Assembly: GCA_013289265.1 (NCBI GenBank)
Contig: JABDAH010000014.1
Span: 1-36,560, forward strand
DNA: 36,560 nucleotides
DNA from: Alphaproteobacteria bacterium
GTDB lineage: Bacteria > Pseudomonadota > Alphaproteobacteria > UBA9219
Direction of reading: 5' to 3'
Below, piece by piece: positions 14,839 to 24,528 of the stretch (positions are counted from its first letter, which is position 1; every line of letters starts with the position of its first letter). The notes under the pieces were generated by a model, which saw only the letters and a list, made by a program, of their open reading frames with translations, did not search any database and was not told the origin of the DNA. A program made the position numbers and the translations under genes.

Positions 14839-16434
14839 ATGTCATTCACGACGACCGACAACCTGTTACCGCCACTGCTGCAAAAACTGATCCCGTATTA
14901 CATACTGGTTCTTGCGGTCGCCGTCTTCTATTCCGGCGTTTATGATAATGCGTTTTTGTATGATGACCGCTACCTGATCCAAAAAAACAGCTATTTACAT
15001 AGCTGGCACTCGCTCGGCACCATTTTCCAAACTTATGTAAATAGCGGCGCGCTGCGTACGGGTCATTTCTACCGGCCACTACAAAATGTTTTGTACCTAA
15101 TCCTCTATCAGTCTTTTGGTGAATCCACTTTTGCCTTTCATCTACTCAACAACATATTACATGCAGCCAATGCGTGCCTCGCTTATATGTTGGGTCGCAA
15201 GCTTGGCTTCAATCCATGGGCTGTGTTTTTCGCCGCGCTGATCTGGGCAGTGCATCCCCTTCATACCGAAGCCGTGACATATATGAGTGCGACGGCGGAT
15301 ACGCTCGGTACCTTTTTCTGTTTGCTGGCAACCGTCATAGTTGTGCCTGATTTCGCGCCGCGCAAATTCTGGCTTGCCGTTCCTGTAGCTATTCTGGGTT
15401 TGCTCAGCAAGGAAACGGCGATTATTTTGCCGCTTCTGGTGATGAGCTGTATCTATCTGCTCAGCGACAGGCGCCTCGACCCGCGCACTTACTTTAAAAC
15501 ATGGCCGCTCTGGCTGGTGACGCTTGGCTATATGGCGATCCGCTTTGCGATTATGCCTTTTACGGGTAAGGAGCTATTAAACATCGACCCTATGTCTGTA
15601 GCCTACGGGCAGCATTTTTATCTACGGTTTTACACATTTCTGGCAACGATACCGGCCTATCTGCAATTACTGGTCTGGCCCGAAGGGTTGCACATGGACC
15701 GTAATTTTGCGGTGCGGCTAGACCCGTGGTTTTTCGAAGTCAAAGCTGGATTTATTGTTTTACTGGCACTGATGGCCCAAGTCTTTTTCTGCCGTAAAAG
15801 CAAACGCCCTGCCCTCAGCTGGGGAATTATTTGGTTTGCCTGCGCGCATTTTCCGCAAACCAGCCTACTTATTCCCGTCAACTCGCTCTTCCTTGAACAC
15901 TGGATGTATTTACCAACCATCGGCCTAAGCCTCGGTGCTGCAGGGGCTATCGCTTCCAAACTAACAAATGGGCGTATAGCTAAAGCCGCGGGAATTTGCG
16001 CCGCTTTTGTTGCGCTGACGCTCGGCATCGCAACTTTTAAACAAAACGAGATCTGGCACGATCCTATCGTGTTTTATAAAAATATTTTGGACCGAGGTGA
16101 GCCATCAGAGCGTTCGCGTAACAATCTAGGCGTTATTTATATTGAGCAAGGCGAATATGCCAAAGCAATGGAGCAGTTTCAGCTGACGTTGAAAGATCAC
16201 GACCTGACGCCGGAAACTCATCAGAATATCGCAGCACTGCTATCCAAAATTCCTGACGGCCAGGATCATACTCAGGAAGAAATAGCGGAACTCAATAAAG
16301 CGCTGGCTATTAATCCCAATTTTCTGTCAGCCTATCAGGGCCTGGCCGATCTCTATACGTACAAAGGCGATAAGGAAAAAGCCGCTTTTTACCAACAAAA
16401 AGTCGATGAACTAAAAAAGAACTTTGAGCCATGA
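14839..16434 (+). CDS. TMTC-like GT-C membrane protein with C-terminal TPRs (copy 1)
   Basis: The product is 531 aa with about ten membrane helices followed by a soluble TPR region (about residues 420-531). NAFLYDDRYLI near residue 36 places an Asp-Asp pair in the first extracytoplasmic loop, where GT-C glycosyltransferases keep their catalytic acid. FYRPLQNVLY, HLLNNILHAANACLAY and HPLHTEAVTYMSATAD match the bacterial relatives of eukaryotic TMTC O-mannosyltransferase-like proteins. The TPR part has RNNLGVIYIEQGEYAKAMEQF and AIAINPN-like repeats (ELNKALAINPNFLSAYQGL). A polyprenyl-phosphate-sugar donor and a periplasmic protein acceptor are inferred from the fold. The gene after it is a full-length tandem paralogue. 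Confidence 0.8.
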   Translation: MSFTTTDNLLPPLLQKLIPYYILVLAVAVFYSGVYDNAFLYDDRYLIQKNSYLHSWHSLGTIFQTYVNSGALRTGHFYRPLQNVLYLILYQSFGESTFAFHLLNNILHAANACLAYMLGRKLGFNPWAVFFAALIWAVHPLHTEAVTYMSATADTLGTFFCLLATVIVVPDFAPRKFWLAVPVAILGLLSKETAIILPLLVMSCIYLLSDRRLDPRTYFKTWPLWLVTLGYMAIRFAIMPFTGKELLNIDPMSVAYGQHFYLRFYTFLATIPAYLQLLVWPEGLHMDRNFAVRLDPWFFEVKAGFIVLLALMAQVFFCRKSKRPALSWGIIWFACAHFPQTSLLIPVNSLFLEHWMYLPTIGLSLGAAGAIASKLTNGRIAKAAGICAAFVALTLGIATFKQNEIWHDPIVFYKNILDRGEPSERSRNNLGVIYIEQGEYAKAMEQFQLTLKDHDLTPETHQNIAALLSKIPDGQDHTQEEIAELNKALAINPNFLSAYQGLADLYTYKGDKEKAAFYQQKVDELKKNFEP

Positions 16435-18047
16435 TGATGCAACTCTGCCAATTCTTATCTCCGCGCTGGCAAAAAGTAATTCCTTATTTGCTCCTTACGC
16501 TCGCCGTCTTTGCCGCTTACTGCAATGTCTACAATAATGAGTTCCTGTTCGACGACGGCTTACTGATCACGCGCAACGACCTGCTGCATTACTGGTCAAA
16601 TCTGGGACAGCTATTCACTTCATCGACAACCGACGGCGCGCATATCGCTGGCGGCTTTGCGCGCCCTGTTCAGATTTTTCTCTACTTCCTCGTCTATCAA
16701 TTCGCCGGAGAATCCACTGTCGGCTTTCACCTGCTGAATATTGTTATTCACGCCGCAAATGCCTGCCTGATCTACCAACTCGGCAAGAAACTCAAATTCA
16801 ATTTGTGGGCTTCTTTCTTTGCCGCCCTGATCTGGGCCATGCATCCCATCCACACCGAAGCCGTTACTTATATGAGCGCGACGGCAGACGGCCTCTGGGC
16901 TTTCTTCTGCCTGCTCGGCATCGTTATTCTTTTGCCGGATTTCAGCTGGTCTAAGATTTTCTGGGTGCTACCAATTTTTGCCCTCGGTCTGTTTAGCAAG
17001 GAAACAACCGTCATCTTTCCGCTACTCGTTGTAATCTGCATGTACCTGACCAGCGATCAACGCCTTAATCCTAAGACCTACCTCAAGACATGGCCGCTAT
17101 GGGTAGCTGCTGGCGCATATACTGTGTGGCGCTTAACGACAACCGGGTATGACGGGCCGGAAACTTACCGCAAGATGTTCGACTATCCGGAATATTACAG
17201 CCTTAAAATGTATTCCGAACATTTTGAACTTCGATTCTACACTTTCCTCGCCACTCTTCCTGCTTATCTGCAGCTGCTCGTCTGGCCTGAAGGGCTACAT
17301 ATGGAACGCAGCTTCAGGATTTTTCTTAACTTTATGCTTGGTCCAGCCCTTGTCGGCTGCGGCATGTTAATAGCGGCCGTTACACTGGTTATTTTTGGCC
17401 GCGGAAAATATAGCCTGCCCCTCAGCTGGGGCTTGCTATGGTTTGGCGCTGCGCATTTTCCCGATACCGGATTATTGCTAGCCACTAATTCGCTGTTTCT
17501 TGAACATTGGATGTATCTGCCGACGGCTGGGCTGTTCCTCGGTATTGCGCAACCAATTTCACTTTGCCTCGAACTACCCAACCTGCAAAAACTCAAACCT
17601 TATGCCGCAACTATTGCAGTCATCATAGCTGCGTCACTCGGCACGGCGACCTTTATCCAAAACCGCGTCTGGCATGATCCCATTACTTTTTACCATCATA
17701 TTTTTAAGTACGGGGTGATATCGGCTCGGGCGCATAATAATATCGCCTTGGCCTACATGGACCGCAAACAGGTACCGGAAGCTATTGAGGAATTTCGTCA
17801 GGCTATTGCTATCAGCGATACCTACGCCGAAACGCACCACAACCTGGCAGTAGCCTTGCTGAATTTACCAGACCGCCTTCAGCATGTCGGCGAAGCGATT
17901 GATGAATTGAATAAAGCGCTGGCGATTGATCCTAATTTCTACCGCTCTTACATAGTCCTTAGCCAGATATATACCTTTATCGGCGATAGTGACGATGCAA
18001 CGCTTAATCGGGAAAAAGCCGAAAAATTTCTCAATAAAGGATATTAA
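16431..18047 (+). CDS. TMTC-like GT-C membrane protein with C-terminal TPRs (copy 2)
   Basis: This 538-aa paralogue of the preceding gene has the same order of features: NNEFLFDDGLLITRND in the first loop, HLLNIVIHAANACLIY, HPIHTEAVTYMSATAD, LGLFSKETTVIFPLLV, LFLEHWMYLPTAGL, and C-terminal TPRs (AHNNIALAYMDRKQVPEAIEEF, ELNKALAIDPNFYRSY). The ATG sits in ATGATGATG and overlaps the stop of copy 1 by four bases, so the pair is translationally coupled. The exact first Met among three is uncertain. Divergence is substantial, so the duplication is old, and both Asp-Asp loops are kept. The stop overlaps the convergent GGDEF gene by four bases. Confidence 0.8.
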   Translation: MMMQLCQFLSPRWQKVIPYLLLTLAVFAAYCNVYNNEFLFDDGLLITRNDLLHYWSNLGQLFTSSTTDGAHIAGGFARPVQIFLYFLVYQFAGESTVGFHLLNIVIHAANACLIYQLGKKLKFNLWASFFAALIWAMHPIHTEAVTYMSATADGLWAFFCLLGIVILLPDFSWSKIFWVLPIFALGLFSKETTVIFPLLVVICMYLTSDQRLNPKTYLKTWPLWVAAGAYTVWRLTTTGYDGPETYRKMFDYPEYYSLKMYSEHFELRFYTFLATLPAYLQLLVWPEGLHMERSFRIFLNFMLGPALVGCGMLIAAVTLVIFGRGKYSLPLSWGLLWFGAAHFPDTGLLLATNSLFLEHWMYLPTAGLFLGIAQPISLCLELPNLQKLKPYAATIAVIIAASLGTATFIQNRVWHDPITFYHHIFKYGVISARAHNNIALAYMDRKQVPEAIEEFRQAIAISDTYAETHHNLAVALLNLPDRLQHVGEAIDELNKALAIDPNFYRSYIVLSQIYTFIGDSDDATLNREKAEKFLNKGY

Positions 18048-18727
18048 ACTTTTTCCACACGGCGGCGGGCCTTGTGTGCATAAAGCCGCAGATCGGCCGC
18101 CTTCATTATGGCTTCAGGGGTGTCTGTTCCCACATAAACCGACAGGCCGAAGCTGGCGCGCAAAGGCAGCGTCGCATCATGCCATTGCATAATACGACTG
18201 TTAAAAGCCTTTTCCAGACGCGTAATACGGTTCATACCAATTTTTTCATTCATGCGCGTAAAGAGGATAGCGAACTCATCGCCGCCTATGCGTGCGACAA
18301 CATCGGTGGCACGAACCTCTGACAACAGCGCATGCGCAACGCCTTGCAGGTAATCATCGCCTGCACCGTGGCCCCACAAATCATTAATTGATTTAAACCC
18401 ATCGAGATCGACCATAACCAGAATGCCATTGGCATTATTATCGCGACGCGCTACAGACAGCTCACGCTGTAAGGCCAAAGTAAAACCACGGCGATTAAGC
18501 AGGCCGGTCAGCTCATCCGTCAGCGCCAAACTTTCCAGCTGGCGGATACGTTCTTCCTGCGAACGAATAACTTTTTCAGCTTCCGACAAAGCATCGCGAG
18601 CATGATCCATATCTGTAATTTTATGGAGATCTCGCGCCCAAAGCGGCGACGCATCCGATTCGGTTACGGGCATAAAGGAGTGCAGATTATGTTTCAGAGC
18701 ACTCTTATTGGACGCTAAAGTTTGCAT
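18044..18727 (-). CDS. Soluble GGDEF diguanylate cyclase
   Basis: The product is 227 aa. A coiled-coil segment (SEAEKVIRSQEERIRQLES, about residues 48-66) leads into the GGDEF domain: LTDELTGLLNRRGF, VDLDGFKSINDLWGHGAGD and VVARIGGDEFAILF. The active-site GGDEF is intact, and RATD five residues before it is the RxxD inhibitory I-site, so it should make c-di-GMP with product feedback. There is no membrane span or recognisable sensory domain; the first about 40 residues are of unknown kind. It stands alone on the minus strand, tail-to-tail with the TMTC pair and divergent from eipB, close to the second diguanylate cyclase pleD. Confidence 0.9.
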   Translation of the reverse strand: MQTLASNKSALKHNLHSFMPVTESDASPLWARDLHKITDMDHARDALSEAEKVIRSQEERIRQLESLALTDELTGLLNRRGFTLALQRELSVARRDNNANGILVMVDLDGFKSINDLWGHGAGDDYLQGVAHALLSEVRATDVVARIGGDEFAILFTRMNEKIGMNRITRLEKAFNSRIMQWHDATLPLRASFGLSVYVGTDTPEAIMKAADLRLYAHKARRRVEKV

Positions 18728-18965
18728 ACTAACCTCTCCATTAAAATCATGGAGTTACCATCGCAAGGCTCGTGCCAAACCTTAACTGCTTGATATATTT
18801 ATGTATGTAGCCACTGCAAAGAGCCAATCTGCCAAGAACTTCCCTAGATACCGGGCAGAAATTACCGCTACTTTCGCGTTGCTAATAGAAATAGTAAAGA
18901 AACGCCGTGATTATCTTAACCATTCGCCCTATAGTACCGCGTAGAGCTAGCCTAACTTATAAGGA
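18728..18965. other. 238-bp divergent intergenic region
   Basis: This separates the GGDEF gene (minus) from eipB (plus). Apart from the TTAACCAT box at 18916 and a TATAGT hexamer at 18930, it holds an AT-rich stretch near 18790-18806 and no hairpin with a T-run. I see no small gene. Confidence 0.5.
18916..18935 (+). promoter_or_regulatory. TTAACCAT box next to a -10-like TATAGT, upstream of eipB
   Basis: TTAACCAT at 18916-18923 is followed six bases later by TATAGT (18930-18935), about 36 bp before the GTG start of eipB. If TATAGT is the -10, a protein bound to the box would cover the promoter and probably repress. The related Brucella gene eipA is reported to be CtrA-controlled; control of this gene is inferred only from the octamer. 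Confidence 0.35.
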
Positions 18966-18971
18966 TTGAAT

Positions 18972-19844
18972 GTGCGGATTTTCCTAACCTGTCTCAGTCT
19001 GTTTAGTTTCGCATTTATTGCTCCTGCTCCCTCATTGGCAGCAGCGCTGGAAAAAGCGCTTCCGGCGGAAACTTTAGCGGTTACGGCAAATCATCCCGAT
19101 AAAATCACAATCGTACCTCACCGTGCCATCTATGATATGTCGCTGACTTCAGTCAAAAACGGCAGCAACATCAACGGCGTTTCCGGGCGTATGCTGTTTG
19201 AATGGTCCGATGTTTGCGACGGCTGGGCCGTGCAACAGCATCTGAAACTGCATTTTAGCTATTCTGAAGGTGACGAGTCCGATGTCAGCAGCACGGAAGT
19301 GACCTGGGAATCCAAGGACGGCAAGCGCTATAACTTCAATGTGCGCCGCGTCAGCGACGGCAAGGAAACCGAGCATTATGTGGGCAAGGCTGAAATGACC
19401 GCTGACGGCGGCACCGCAACTTATTCTGTGCCAGCATCCAAGACTGAAAAACTGCCTGCAGATACCTTATTCCCATCGGCGCACACGAAACTGATCCTGC
19501 AAAAAGCCAGTACAGGAGAAAAGCTTTTTACACGTCGCGTGTTTGACGGTTCTGACGATATAGGGTCTGACGATGTCAGCGCATTCATCAATGCCCCTTC
19601 CGCCACATGGCAGGATGCCGATACCAAAGGCAAAATGAAAAGCAACCCTTTGCTGTCACAATCCGCTTGGCCTGTCCGGCTGGCTTTCTTCAAAATTGAC
19701 AGCGAAACCGGTGAGCCGGACTATGAAATGAACCTTAACTTATTGCCTAATGGCATCGCCCGAACGATGCAGATTGATTACGGCGACTTCTCCGTAACCG
19801 GTACTTTAAGCGATGTAGAAGCCATTCCGGCACCTGGTTGCTAG
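18972..19844 (+). CDS. eipB: EipB family periplasmic envelope-integrity protein (DUF1849)
   Basis: The product is 290 aa from GTG 18972. I prefer this GTG to the TTG at 18966 because AAGGA ends at 18965, leaving six bases to GTG and none to TTG. A signal peptide ends near PSLAAA. The mature part starts VPHRAIYDMSL, then GVSGRMLFEWSDVCDGW, the DUF1849 signature, and continues with SDVSSTEVTWESKDGKRYNF and LPADTLFPSAHT. Brucella EipB is a beta-spiral periplasmic protein held by one disulfide. Here the only cysteines of the mature chain are in DVCDGW and at the extreme C-terminus (APGC), consistent with that disulfide. It lies 90 bp before divK on the same strand. Confidence 0.88.
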   Translation: MRIFLTCLSLFSFAFIAPAPSLAAALEKALPAETLAVTANHPDKITIVPHRAIYDMSLTSVKNGSNINGVSGRMLFEWSDVCDGWAVQQHLKLHFSYSEGDESDVSSTEVTWESKDGKRYNFNVRRVSDGKETEHYVGKAEMTADGGTATYSVPASKTEKLPADTLFPSAHTKLILQKASTGEKLFTRRVFDGSDDIGSDDVSAFINAPSATWQDADTKGKMKSNPLLSQSAWPVRLAFFKIDSETGEPDYEMNLNLLPNGIARTMQIDYGDFSVTGTLSDVEAIPAPGC

Positions 19845-19934
19845 CTGTTAACTATAAAATAACACCAAGTTGATATTGGTTCCTCGACGATAGAATGCTA
19901 AACTATTCACACTATTAACATTTTTGGCAGTGCC

Positions 19935-20357
19935 GTGAACCCATTGAACCTTAATCCAGATGCGAAACTGGTTTTAATTGTTGAGGATAACGACCTCAAC
20001 ATGAAGCTGTTTCGCGACCTGTTGCAGGCTCACGGTTACCGAACGATGCATACCCGCGACGGGCGCGAGGTTTTAGATCTGGTGCGGCAGTATCGCCCTT
20101 CTCTCATTATCATGGATATTCAGCTGCCCGAGGTTTCCGGCCTTGAGGTTACCAAATGGCTGAAAGAAGATGCTGAGCTTAAATCAGTCCCGGTGATTGC
20201 CGTCACGGCCTTTGCCATGAAAGGTGATGAAGAAAAAATCCGTAGCGGTGGGTGCGAAGATTATATGTCGAAACCTATTGCCGTCGGCCCATTCATTGCT
20301 ATGGTCAAGCGCTTCCTGGAACCACAGCCAGAAGCATCTGCTGTTTCCTCCTCCTGA
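19935..20357 (+). CDS. divK: Cell-cycle single-domain response regulator DivK
   Basis: This 140-aa stand-alone receiver domain, in Caulobacter, is phosphorylated by DivJ, dephosphorylated by PleC and steers the DivL-CckA-CtrA pathway. [44 protein letters not shown] and [29 protein letters not shown] are almost word-for-word DivK. Asp61 is the phosphoacceptor, with the acidic pair at Glu17/Asp18, Thr in VTAFAMK and Lys in SKPI. The start is GTG 19935; there is no ATG at that point. pleD follows after 12 bases, the gene order conserved in Caulobacter. It has a short N-terminal (about 10 aa) and a Ser-rich C-terminal extension. Confidence 0.96.
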   Translation: MNPLNLNPDAKLVLIVEDNDLNMKLFRDLLQAHGYRTMHTRDGREVLDLVRQYRPSLIIMDIQLPEVSGLEVTKWLKEDAELKSVPVIAVTAFAMKGDEEKIRSGGCEDYMSKPIAVGPFIAMVKRFLEPQPEASAVSSS

Positions 20358-20369
20358 TCTTTTGAAATC

Positions 20370-21764
20370 ATGTCCGCTCGCATCCTCGTCGTTGACGACA
20401 ATCCTCTTAATGTAAAATTACTCGCCGCTAAACTGGCTCATGATTACTATGTTGTGACGACAGCCGAAAACGGCATTGCCGCCCTGGAAAAAATTCAGGA
20501 AAACCGTCCTGATATCGTCCTGCTGGATGTGATGATGCCGGAAATGGACGGCTTCGAAACCTGCAAACGTATTAAAGCCGATCCCGCGACAGCACATATC
20601 CCCGTCGTTATGGTTACGGCTTTATCCGATGTTACCGACCGCGTTAAAGGCCTGCATGCAGGTGCCGATGATTTCCTGACCAAGCCAATTAACGACATTG
20701 CGCTAATGGCGCGTGTGCGCTCCCTACTGCGCTTTAAAATGGTTATGGATGAATGGCGGTTGCGTGAGACAACATCCAACCAGTTTTTGCAGCAAGTCCC
20801 GGGCGAGGCTGCCTCTCTGGCTGCTTATGATGGCGGTCACGCTATAGTGATGGAAGACGATCCTCTGGAACGTCAGAACATGATGCAGATGCTGTCCAAA
20901 GCCTCAATGAGGGTTACCTTTGCTACCACAGTGGCGGAGACCGCAGCGCTGGCACAGGCTGGGGACTGCGATCTGGTTTTCGCCAGCCTCGATTTAAAAA
21001 ATGAAGATGGCCTGCATATCTGCCCGCAATTACGCACGCATGAGGCAACGCGCCAATTGCCGATCCTCCTTATTGGTAGCGATGCGGAAATGACCAAGAT
21101 TTCCAAGGGCCTTGATCTGGGCGCGAATGATTATCTCGTGCGTCCGATTGATGAAAATGAACTCATCGCCCGCACCCGCACGCAATTAAGGCATAAGCGT
21201 CACTATGACCGCTTGCGCAAGAATTACGAAGACAGCCTCGCTCTGTCTCTGGTTGATCCTATGACTGGCGCTTACAACCGCCGCTTCCTTGATGCCCATT
21301 TGCCAAAGTTGCTGGCCCGGTCAAGAACTTCGATGAAACCGCTTTCAGCGCTGATGGTTGATATCGACCACTTCAAAAAAGTAAATGATAACTACGGACA
21401 CGACTCCGGTGATGCCGTTCTGATCAGCGTTGCCGGCAGCATCATCAACAGCTTGCGTCCTACGGATTTGGTCGTACGCATGGGCGGCGAGGAGTTTGCC
21501 GTTATCATGCCGGAAACCGATATGAAAACAGCCCTTTCAATCGCCGAACGCCTGCGGCAACGGATTGAGAAGCTTTCTATCAGCGTCAAAAATAACAGCC
21601 AGAATATTAACGTTACCGCAAGCATGGGTGTAGCCTGCATCCGGGAAGAAGATGAAAGTAACGTCCAGCAACTGCTTAAGCACGCTGACGAGGGGCTCTA
21701 TAAAGCCAAAGAAACCGGGCGTAACCGCGTTATCAGCAACGATGGCAGCCTCAGCAAGGCTTAA
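20370..21764 (+). CDS. pleD: Response regulator diguanylate cyclase PleD
   Basis: This is a 464-aa REC-REC-GGDEF protein. Receiver 1 (about residues 3-120) has the acidic pair Asp9/Asp10, phosphoacceptor Asp53 (LLDVMMPEMDG) and Lys in LTKPI. Receiver 2 (about 150-275) has LVFASLDLKNEDG, where Ser replaces the phosphoacceptor, so it acts as a dimerisation adaptor, as described for Caulobacter PleD. The GGDEF domain (about 290-460) has DPMTGAYNRRF, VDIDHFKKVNDNYGHDSGD and VVRMGGEEF; GGEEF is an active variant. RPTD five residues before GGEEF is the inhibitory I-site. It forms an operon with divK and should make c-di-GMP at the swarmer-to-stalked-like transition. Confidence 0.96.
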   Translation: MSARILVVDDNPLNVKLLAAKLAHDYYVVTTAENGIAALEKIQENRPDIVLLDVMMPEMDGFETCKRIKADPATAHIPVVMVTALSDVTDRVKGLHAGADDFLTKPINDIALMARVRSLLRFKMVMDEWRLRETTSNQFLQQVPGEAASLAAYDGGHAIVMEDDPLERQNMMQMLSKASMRVTFATTVAETAALAQAGDCDLVFASLDLKNEDGLHICPQLRTHEATRQLPILLIGSDAEMTKISKGLDLGANDYLVRPIDENELIARTRTQLRHKRHYDRLRKNYEDSLALSLVDPMTGAYNRRFLDAHLPKLLARSRTSMKPLSALMVDIDHFKKVNDNYGHDSGDAVLISVAGSIINSLRPTDLVVRMGGEEFAVIMPETDMKTALSIAERLRQRIEKLSISVKNNSQNINVTASMGVACIREEDESNVQQLLKHADEGLYKAKETGRNRVISNDGSLSKA

Positions 21765-21809
21765 TTTTTACGCTGACAAAGCGCCTTTAAGCCGCTATCA
21801 CCACCTGCC

Positions 21810-23405
21810 ATGAGCATTGAAAACAGCCTAGAAACTATCGTCGCGAAGCGGCGCACTTTCGCCATTATCGCCCATCCGGATGCTGGTAAAACCACGTTGA
21901 CGGAAAAGCTGTTGCTATTCGGCGGCGCGATCCAGATGGCGGGCGCCGTCAAGGCCAGAGGCGAACAACGCCGCGCCCATTCTGACTGGATGAAGATCGA
22001 ACGTGACCGCGGCATCTCCGTTACCGCTTCGGTGATGAGCTTTGATTACGCCGATAGCAGCTTTAACCTTGTCGACACGCCAGGCCACGAAGATTTCTCG
22101 GAAGATACCTACCGTACCCTCACTGCCGTCGATAGCGCCGTCATGGTCATTGACGCTGCCAAAGGTATTGAAAGCCAGACCCGCAAACTTTTTGAAGTTT
22201 GCCGCCTGCGCGATGTGCCGATCATGACCTTCATCAACAAGATGGACCGCGAAGCGCGCGATCCGTTTGATTTAATGAGCGAGATCGAGCAAACACTGGC
22301 GCTGGATGTCACACCTGCCAGCTGGCCGATCGGCATGGGCCGTGAATTCAAAGGTTGCTACGATTTGATCCGTGATCATTTGATCCTCGTCGACAAGAAA
22401 ATGACCGACGGCATTAAATGCGACGGGTTGGACGATCCCAAGCTGAATGAATTGCTGGGGCTGGAAGCTGCCACAAAGCTGCGCGAAGAAGTCGCTATGG
22501 TGCGCGGCCTCTGCCCGCCTTTCGATGCCGAAGCTTATCGCGGCGGACACCTGACCCCGGTGTATTTCGGTAGCGCGATTAATAATTTTGGCGTGCGCGA
22601 GTTGCTGTTGGGCCTTGCAGAATATGCGCCTGCACCCCGCACGCAGACATCGGATAAACGCGAAGTCCTGCCGACAGAAAAGAAAGTCACCGGCTTTGTA
22701 TTCAAGGTACAGGCCAATATGGACCCGAACCACCGCGACCGCATCGCCTTTGTGCGGCTTTGCTCCGGCCATTTCCGCCGCGGCATGAAACTATTCCATG
22801 TCCGCGATCAGAAACCTATGGCCGTCAATAACGCTGTTTTGTTTCTGGCGCGCGAGCGCGAACTCGCCGAAGACGCCTATGCTGGTGATATTATGGGTAT
22901 CCCTAACCACGGCACATTGCGTATCGGCGACACGCTGACGGAAGGCGAAAATATCCGCTACCTCGGCGTGCCAAGTTTTGCGCCGGAAATGTTGCAGCGC
23001 GTACATATCGGCGATCCGATGAAGGTCAAGCATGTTCGCCGCGCCTTGGAGCATTTCGCCGAAGAAGGCGCATCGCAAGTGTTCAAACCACTCACAGGTT
23101 CCGACTGGATCGTCGGCGTTGTCGGCGCTTTGCAATTCGAAGTACTGGCCGCCCGGATTGAGGCCGAATACGGCCTTCCCGCCAAATTCGAAACGGCGGG
23201 TTTGGATGCAGCACGCTGGGTCGAAGGCGATGATCCTTTAGTGATCAAGAAATTCACGGATGCCAATCGCGGCAGCCTCGCCGAAGATCACGACGGCGCG
23301 CTGGTTTTTCTCGCCCGCAATGCCTGGCATCTCAATCGCGCTATGGAAGAAAATCCCAGCCTACGGTTTGTAAAGGCAAGAGAACAGAGTATAGGGAAGG
23401 TTTAG
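21810..23405 (+). CDS. prfC: Peptide chain release factor 3
   Basis: This is a 531-aa translational GTPase that recycles RF1/RF2 after termination; E. coli RF3 is 529 aa. The G-motifs are AHPDAGKTTLTEK (G1, about residues 21-33), RGISVTAS (G2), VDTPGHEDF (G3) and FINKMDRE (G4). The RF3-specific GGAIQMAGAVKARGEQRRAHSDWMKIE follows G1. Domain II/III residues such as VFKVQANMDPNHRDRIAFVR, and the ending NPSLRFVKAREQ, are also typical and separate it from EF-G. It starts 45 bases after pleD and may be read from it; the stop is one base from that of the convergent J-domain gene. Confidence 0.96.
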   Translation: MSIENSLETIVAKRRTFAIIAHPDAGKTTLTEKLLLFGGAIQMAGAVKARGEQRRAHSDWMKIERDRGISVTASVMSFDYADSSFNLVDTPGHEDFSEDTYRTLTAVDSAVMVIDAAKGIESQTRKLFEVCRLRDVPIMTFINKMDREARDPFDLMSEIEQTLALDVTPASWPIGMGREFKGCYDLIRDHLILVDKKMTDGIKCDGLDDPKLNELLGLEAATKLREEVAMVRGLCPPFDAEAYRGGHLTPVYFGSAINNFGVRELLLGLAEYAPAPRTQTSDKREVLPTEKKVTGFVFKVQANMDPNHRDRIAFVRLCSGHFRRGMKLFHVRDQKPMAVNNAVLFLARERELAEDAYAGDIMGIPNHGTLRIGDTLTEGENIRYLGVPSFAPEMLQRVHIGDPMKVKHVRRALEHFAEEGASQVFKPLTGSDWIVGVVGALQFEVLAARIEAEYGLPAKFETAGLDAARWVEGDDPLVIKKFTDANRGSLAEDHDGALVFLARNAWHLNRAMEENPSLRFVKAREQSIGKV

Positions 23406-23406
23406 G

Positions 23407-24528
23407 TTAAGCGATATTAAGATCCCTAAGAAGGGCTCCGATACCTGTGCGGGAATTAAAATCCATGTTTTTGAAGAAATTATAGTCATCCGTACGAATT
23501 CTTGCCCAAGCCGGCGCGGCTAGCCCCTTCTTCACAGCTTTCGCAAAAATTCTTCTATCCTCAATGTTCAAACGGTCAACCCCCTCATAAACGGTCCGCA
23601 AATCAGAACTAGAGTCACTACCCTGATTCATGCGCTCAAGATAAACCGGCAGAACCTTTTTTATCACTTCCTTAGGCAGCGTTCGAGCGAGAGCTGCAGT
23701 CAGTTCTGTATTGTTTGCCAAAATTTCGGCAGTAACATTCCCCAGCACCCGGGCTGCTATTGGAGTGCGTTCATCAATATTTTGAAGGGCAATACCGTAA
23801 GTTGGTATTCTTACGTCCAAAAGCTCCGTCAAAATCATAGCTCCCGCTTTTTGTCCATTGTTTAAGTTAGCAATACAGGCTGGCGATACCGCTTCCGCGT
23901 AGGCTAAAGCTCCACGACTTGCCAGCTCTTTTCTTAAAAGGCCACTATCACGTTCAGCCAGTTTGACAATATCCGCTTGCGCAGAGAATGCGGCAACCAT
24001 GTTCGGCTTACCTTTTAACCACAGACTCACAGCATAGCCATCAAACTTGGCATCACCTCTATTATATCCGGAAATGACTTCACTTATTGTTGGTGGCTTA
24101 GGTTTAGGTGGCGCTGGAGCTTCTGAAGTTGCTTCAGATGCAGCGGCGCTTGCAGCTCTTCTTGAAATATCGCCAAAGGGATTACCCTTTGGGGCACCAA
24201 ACCCAAAAGGATCGCGCCCATACACCGCCCCGATAGGATCTCGGCCAAACACTTCATCAAAAATATTCGCGGTTCGGCCAGCGGTTGTGGTTCGACTCGC
24301 TGTACCAAACCCATGCCCAAATCGATCATACGCCGCGCGTTTTTGCGGATCACTTAAAACGCTATAGGCCTCGTTGACTTCTTTAAATCTTCCTTCCGCG
24401 GACGGATCGCCCTGGTTCTTGTCCGGATGATGTTCCATAGCTTTTCTACGGAAAGCAGCTTTTAGCGCGACTTCATCAACCGTACGCTCAACATCCAAAA
24501 CTTCATAATAGCCACGTTTATCGGTCAT
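23407..24528 (-). CDS. J-domain protein with a novel C-terminal region
   Basis: From ATG 24528 the product is 373 aa; a TTG nine bases upstream is the only longer start, and AGGG lies 11 bases before the ATG. Residues 5-72 form a canonical J-domain ([24 protein letters not shown] at 34-36, [27 protein letters not shown]), which stimulates DnaK. A Gly/Phe-like linker has a repeated GRDP(I/F)G unit, then an Ala/Pro/Lys stretch (about 130-150). The last about 220 residues have no zinc-finger or DnaJ C-terminal beta domain; they look helical and I do not recognise them. So it is a specialised (class III/C) co-chaperone with an unknown client domain, not DnaJ itself. No secretion signal is visible. 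Confidence 0.85.
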   Translation of the reverse strand: MTDKRGYYEVLDVERTVDEVALKAAFRRKAMEHHPDKNQGDPSAEGRFKEVNEAYSVLSDPQKRAAYDRFGHGFGTASRTTTAGRTANIFDEVFGRDPIGAVYGRDPFGFGAPKGNPFGDISRRAASAAASEATSEAPAPPKPKPPTISEVISGYNRGDAKFDGYAVSLWLKGKPNMVAAFSAQADIVKLAERDSGLLRKELASRGALAYAEAVSPACIANLNNGQKAGAMILTELLDVRIPTYGIALQNIDERTPIAARVLGNVTAEILANNTELTAALARTLPKEVIKKVLPVYLERMNQGSDSSSDLRTVYEGVDRLNIEDRRIFAKAVKKGLAAPAWARIRTDDYNFFKNMDFNSRTGIGALLRDLNIA

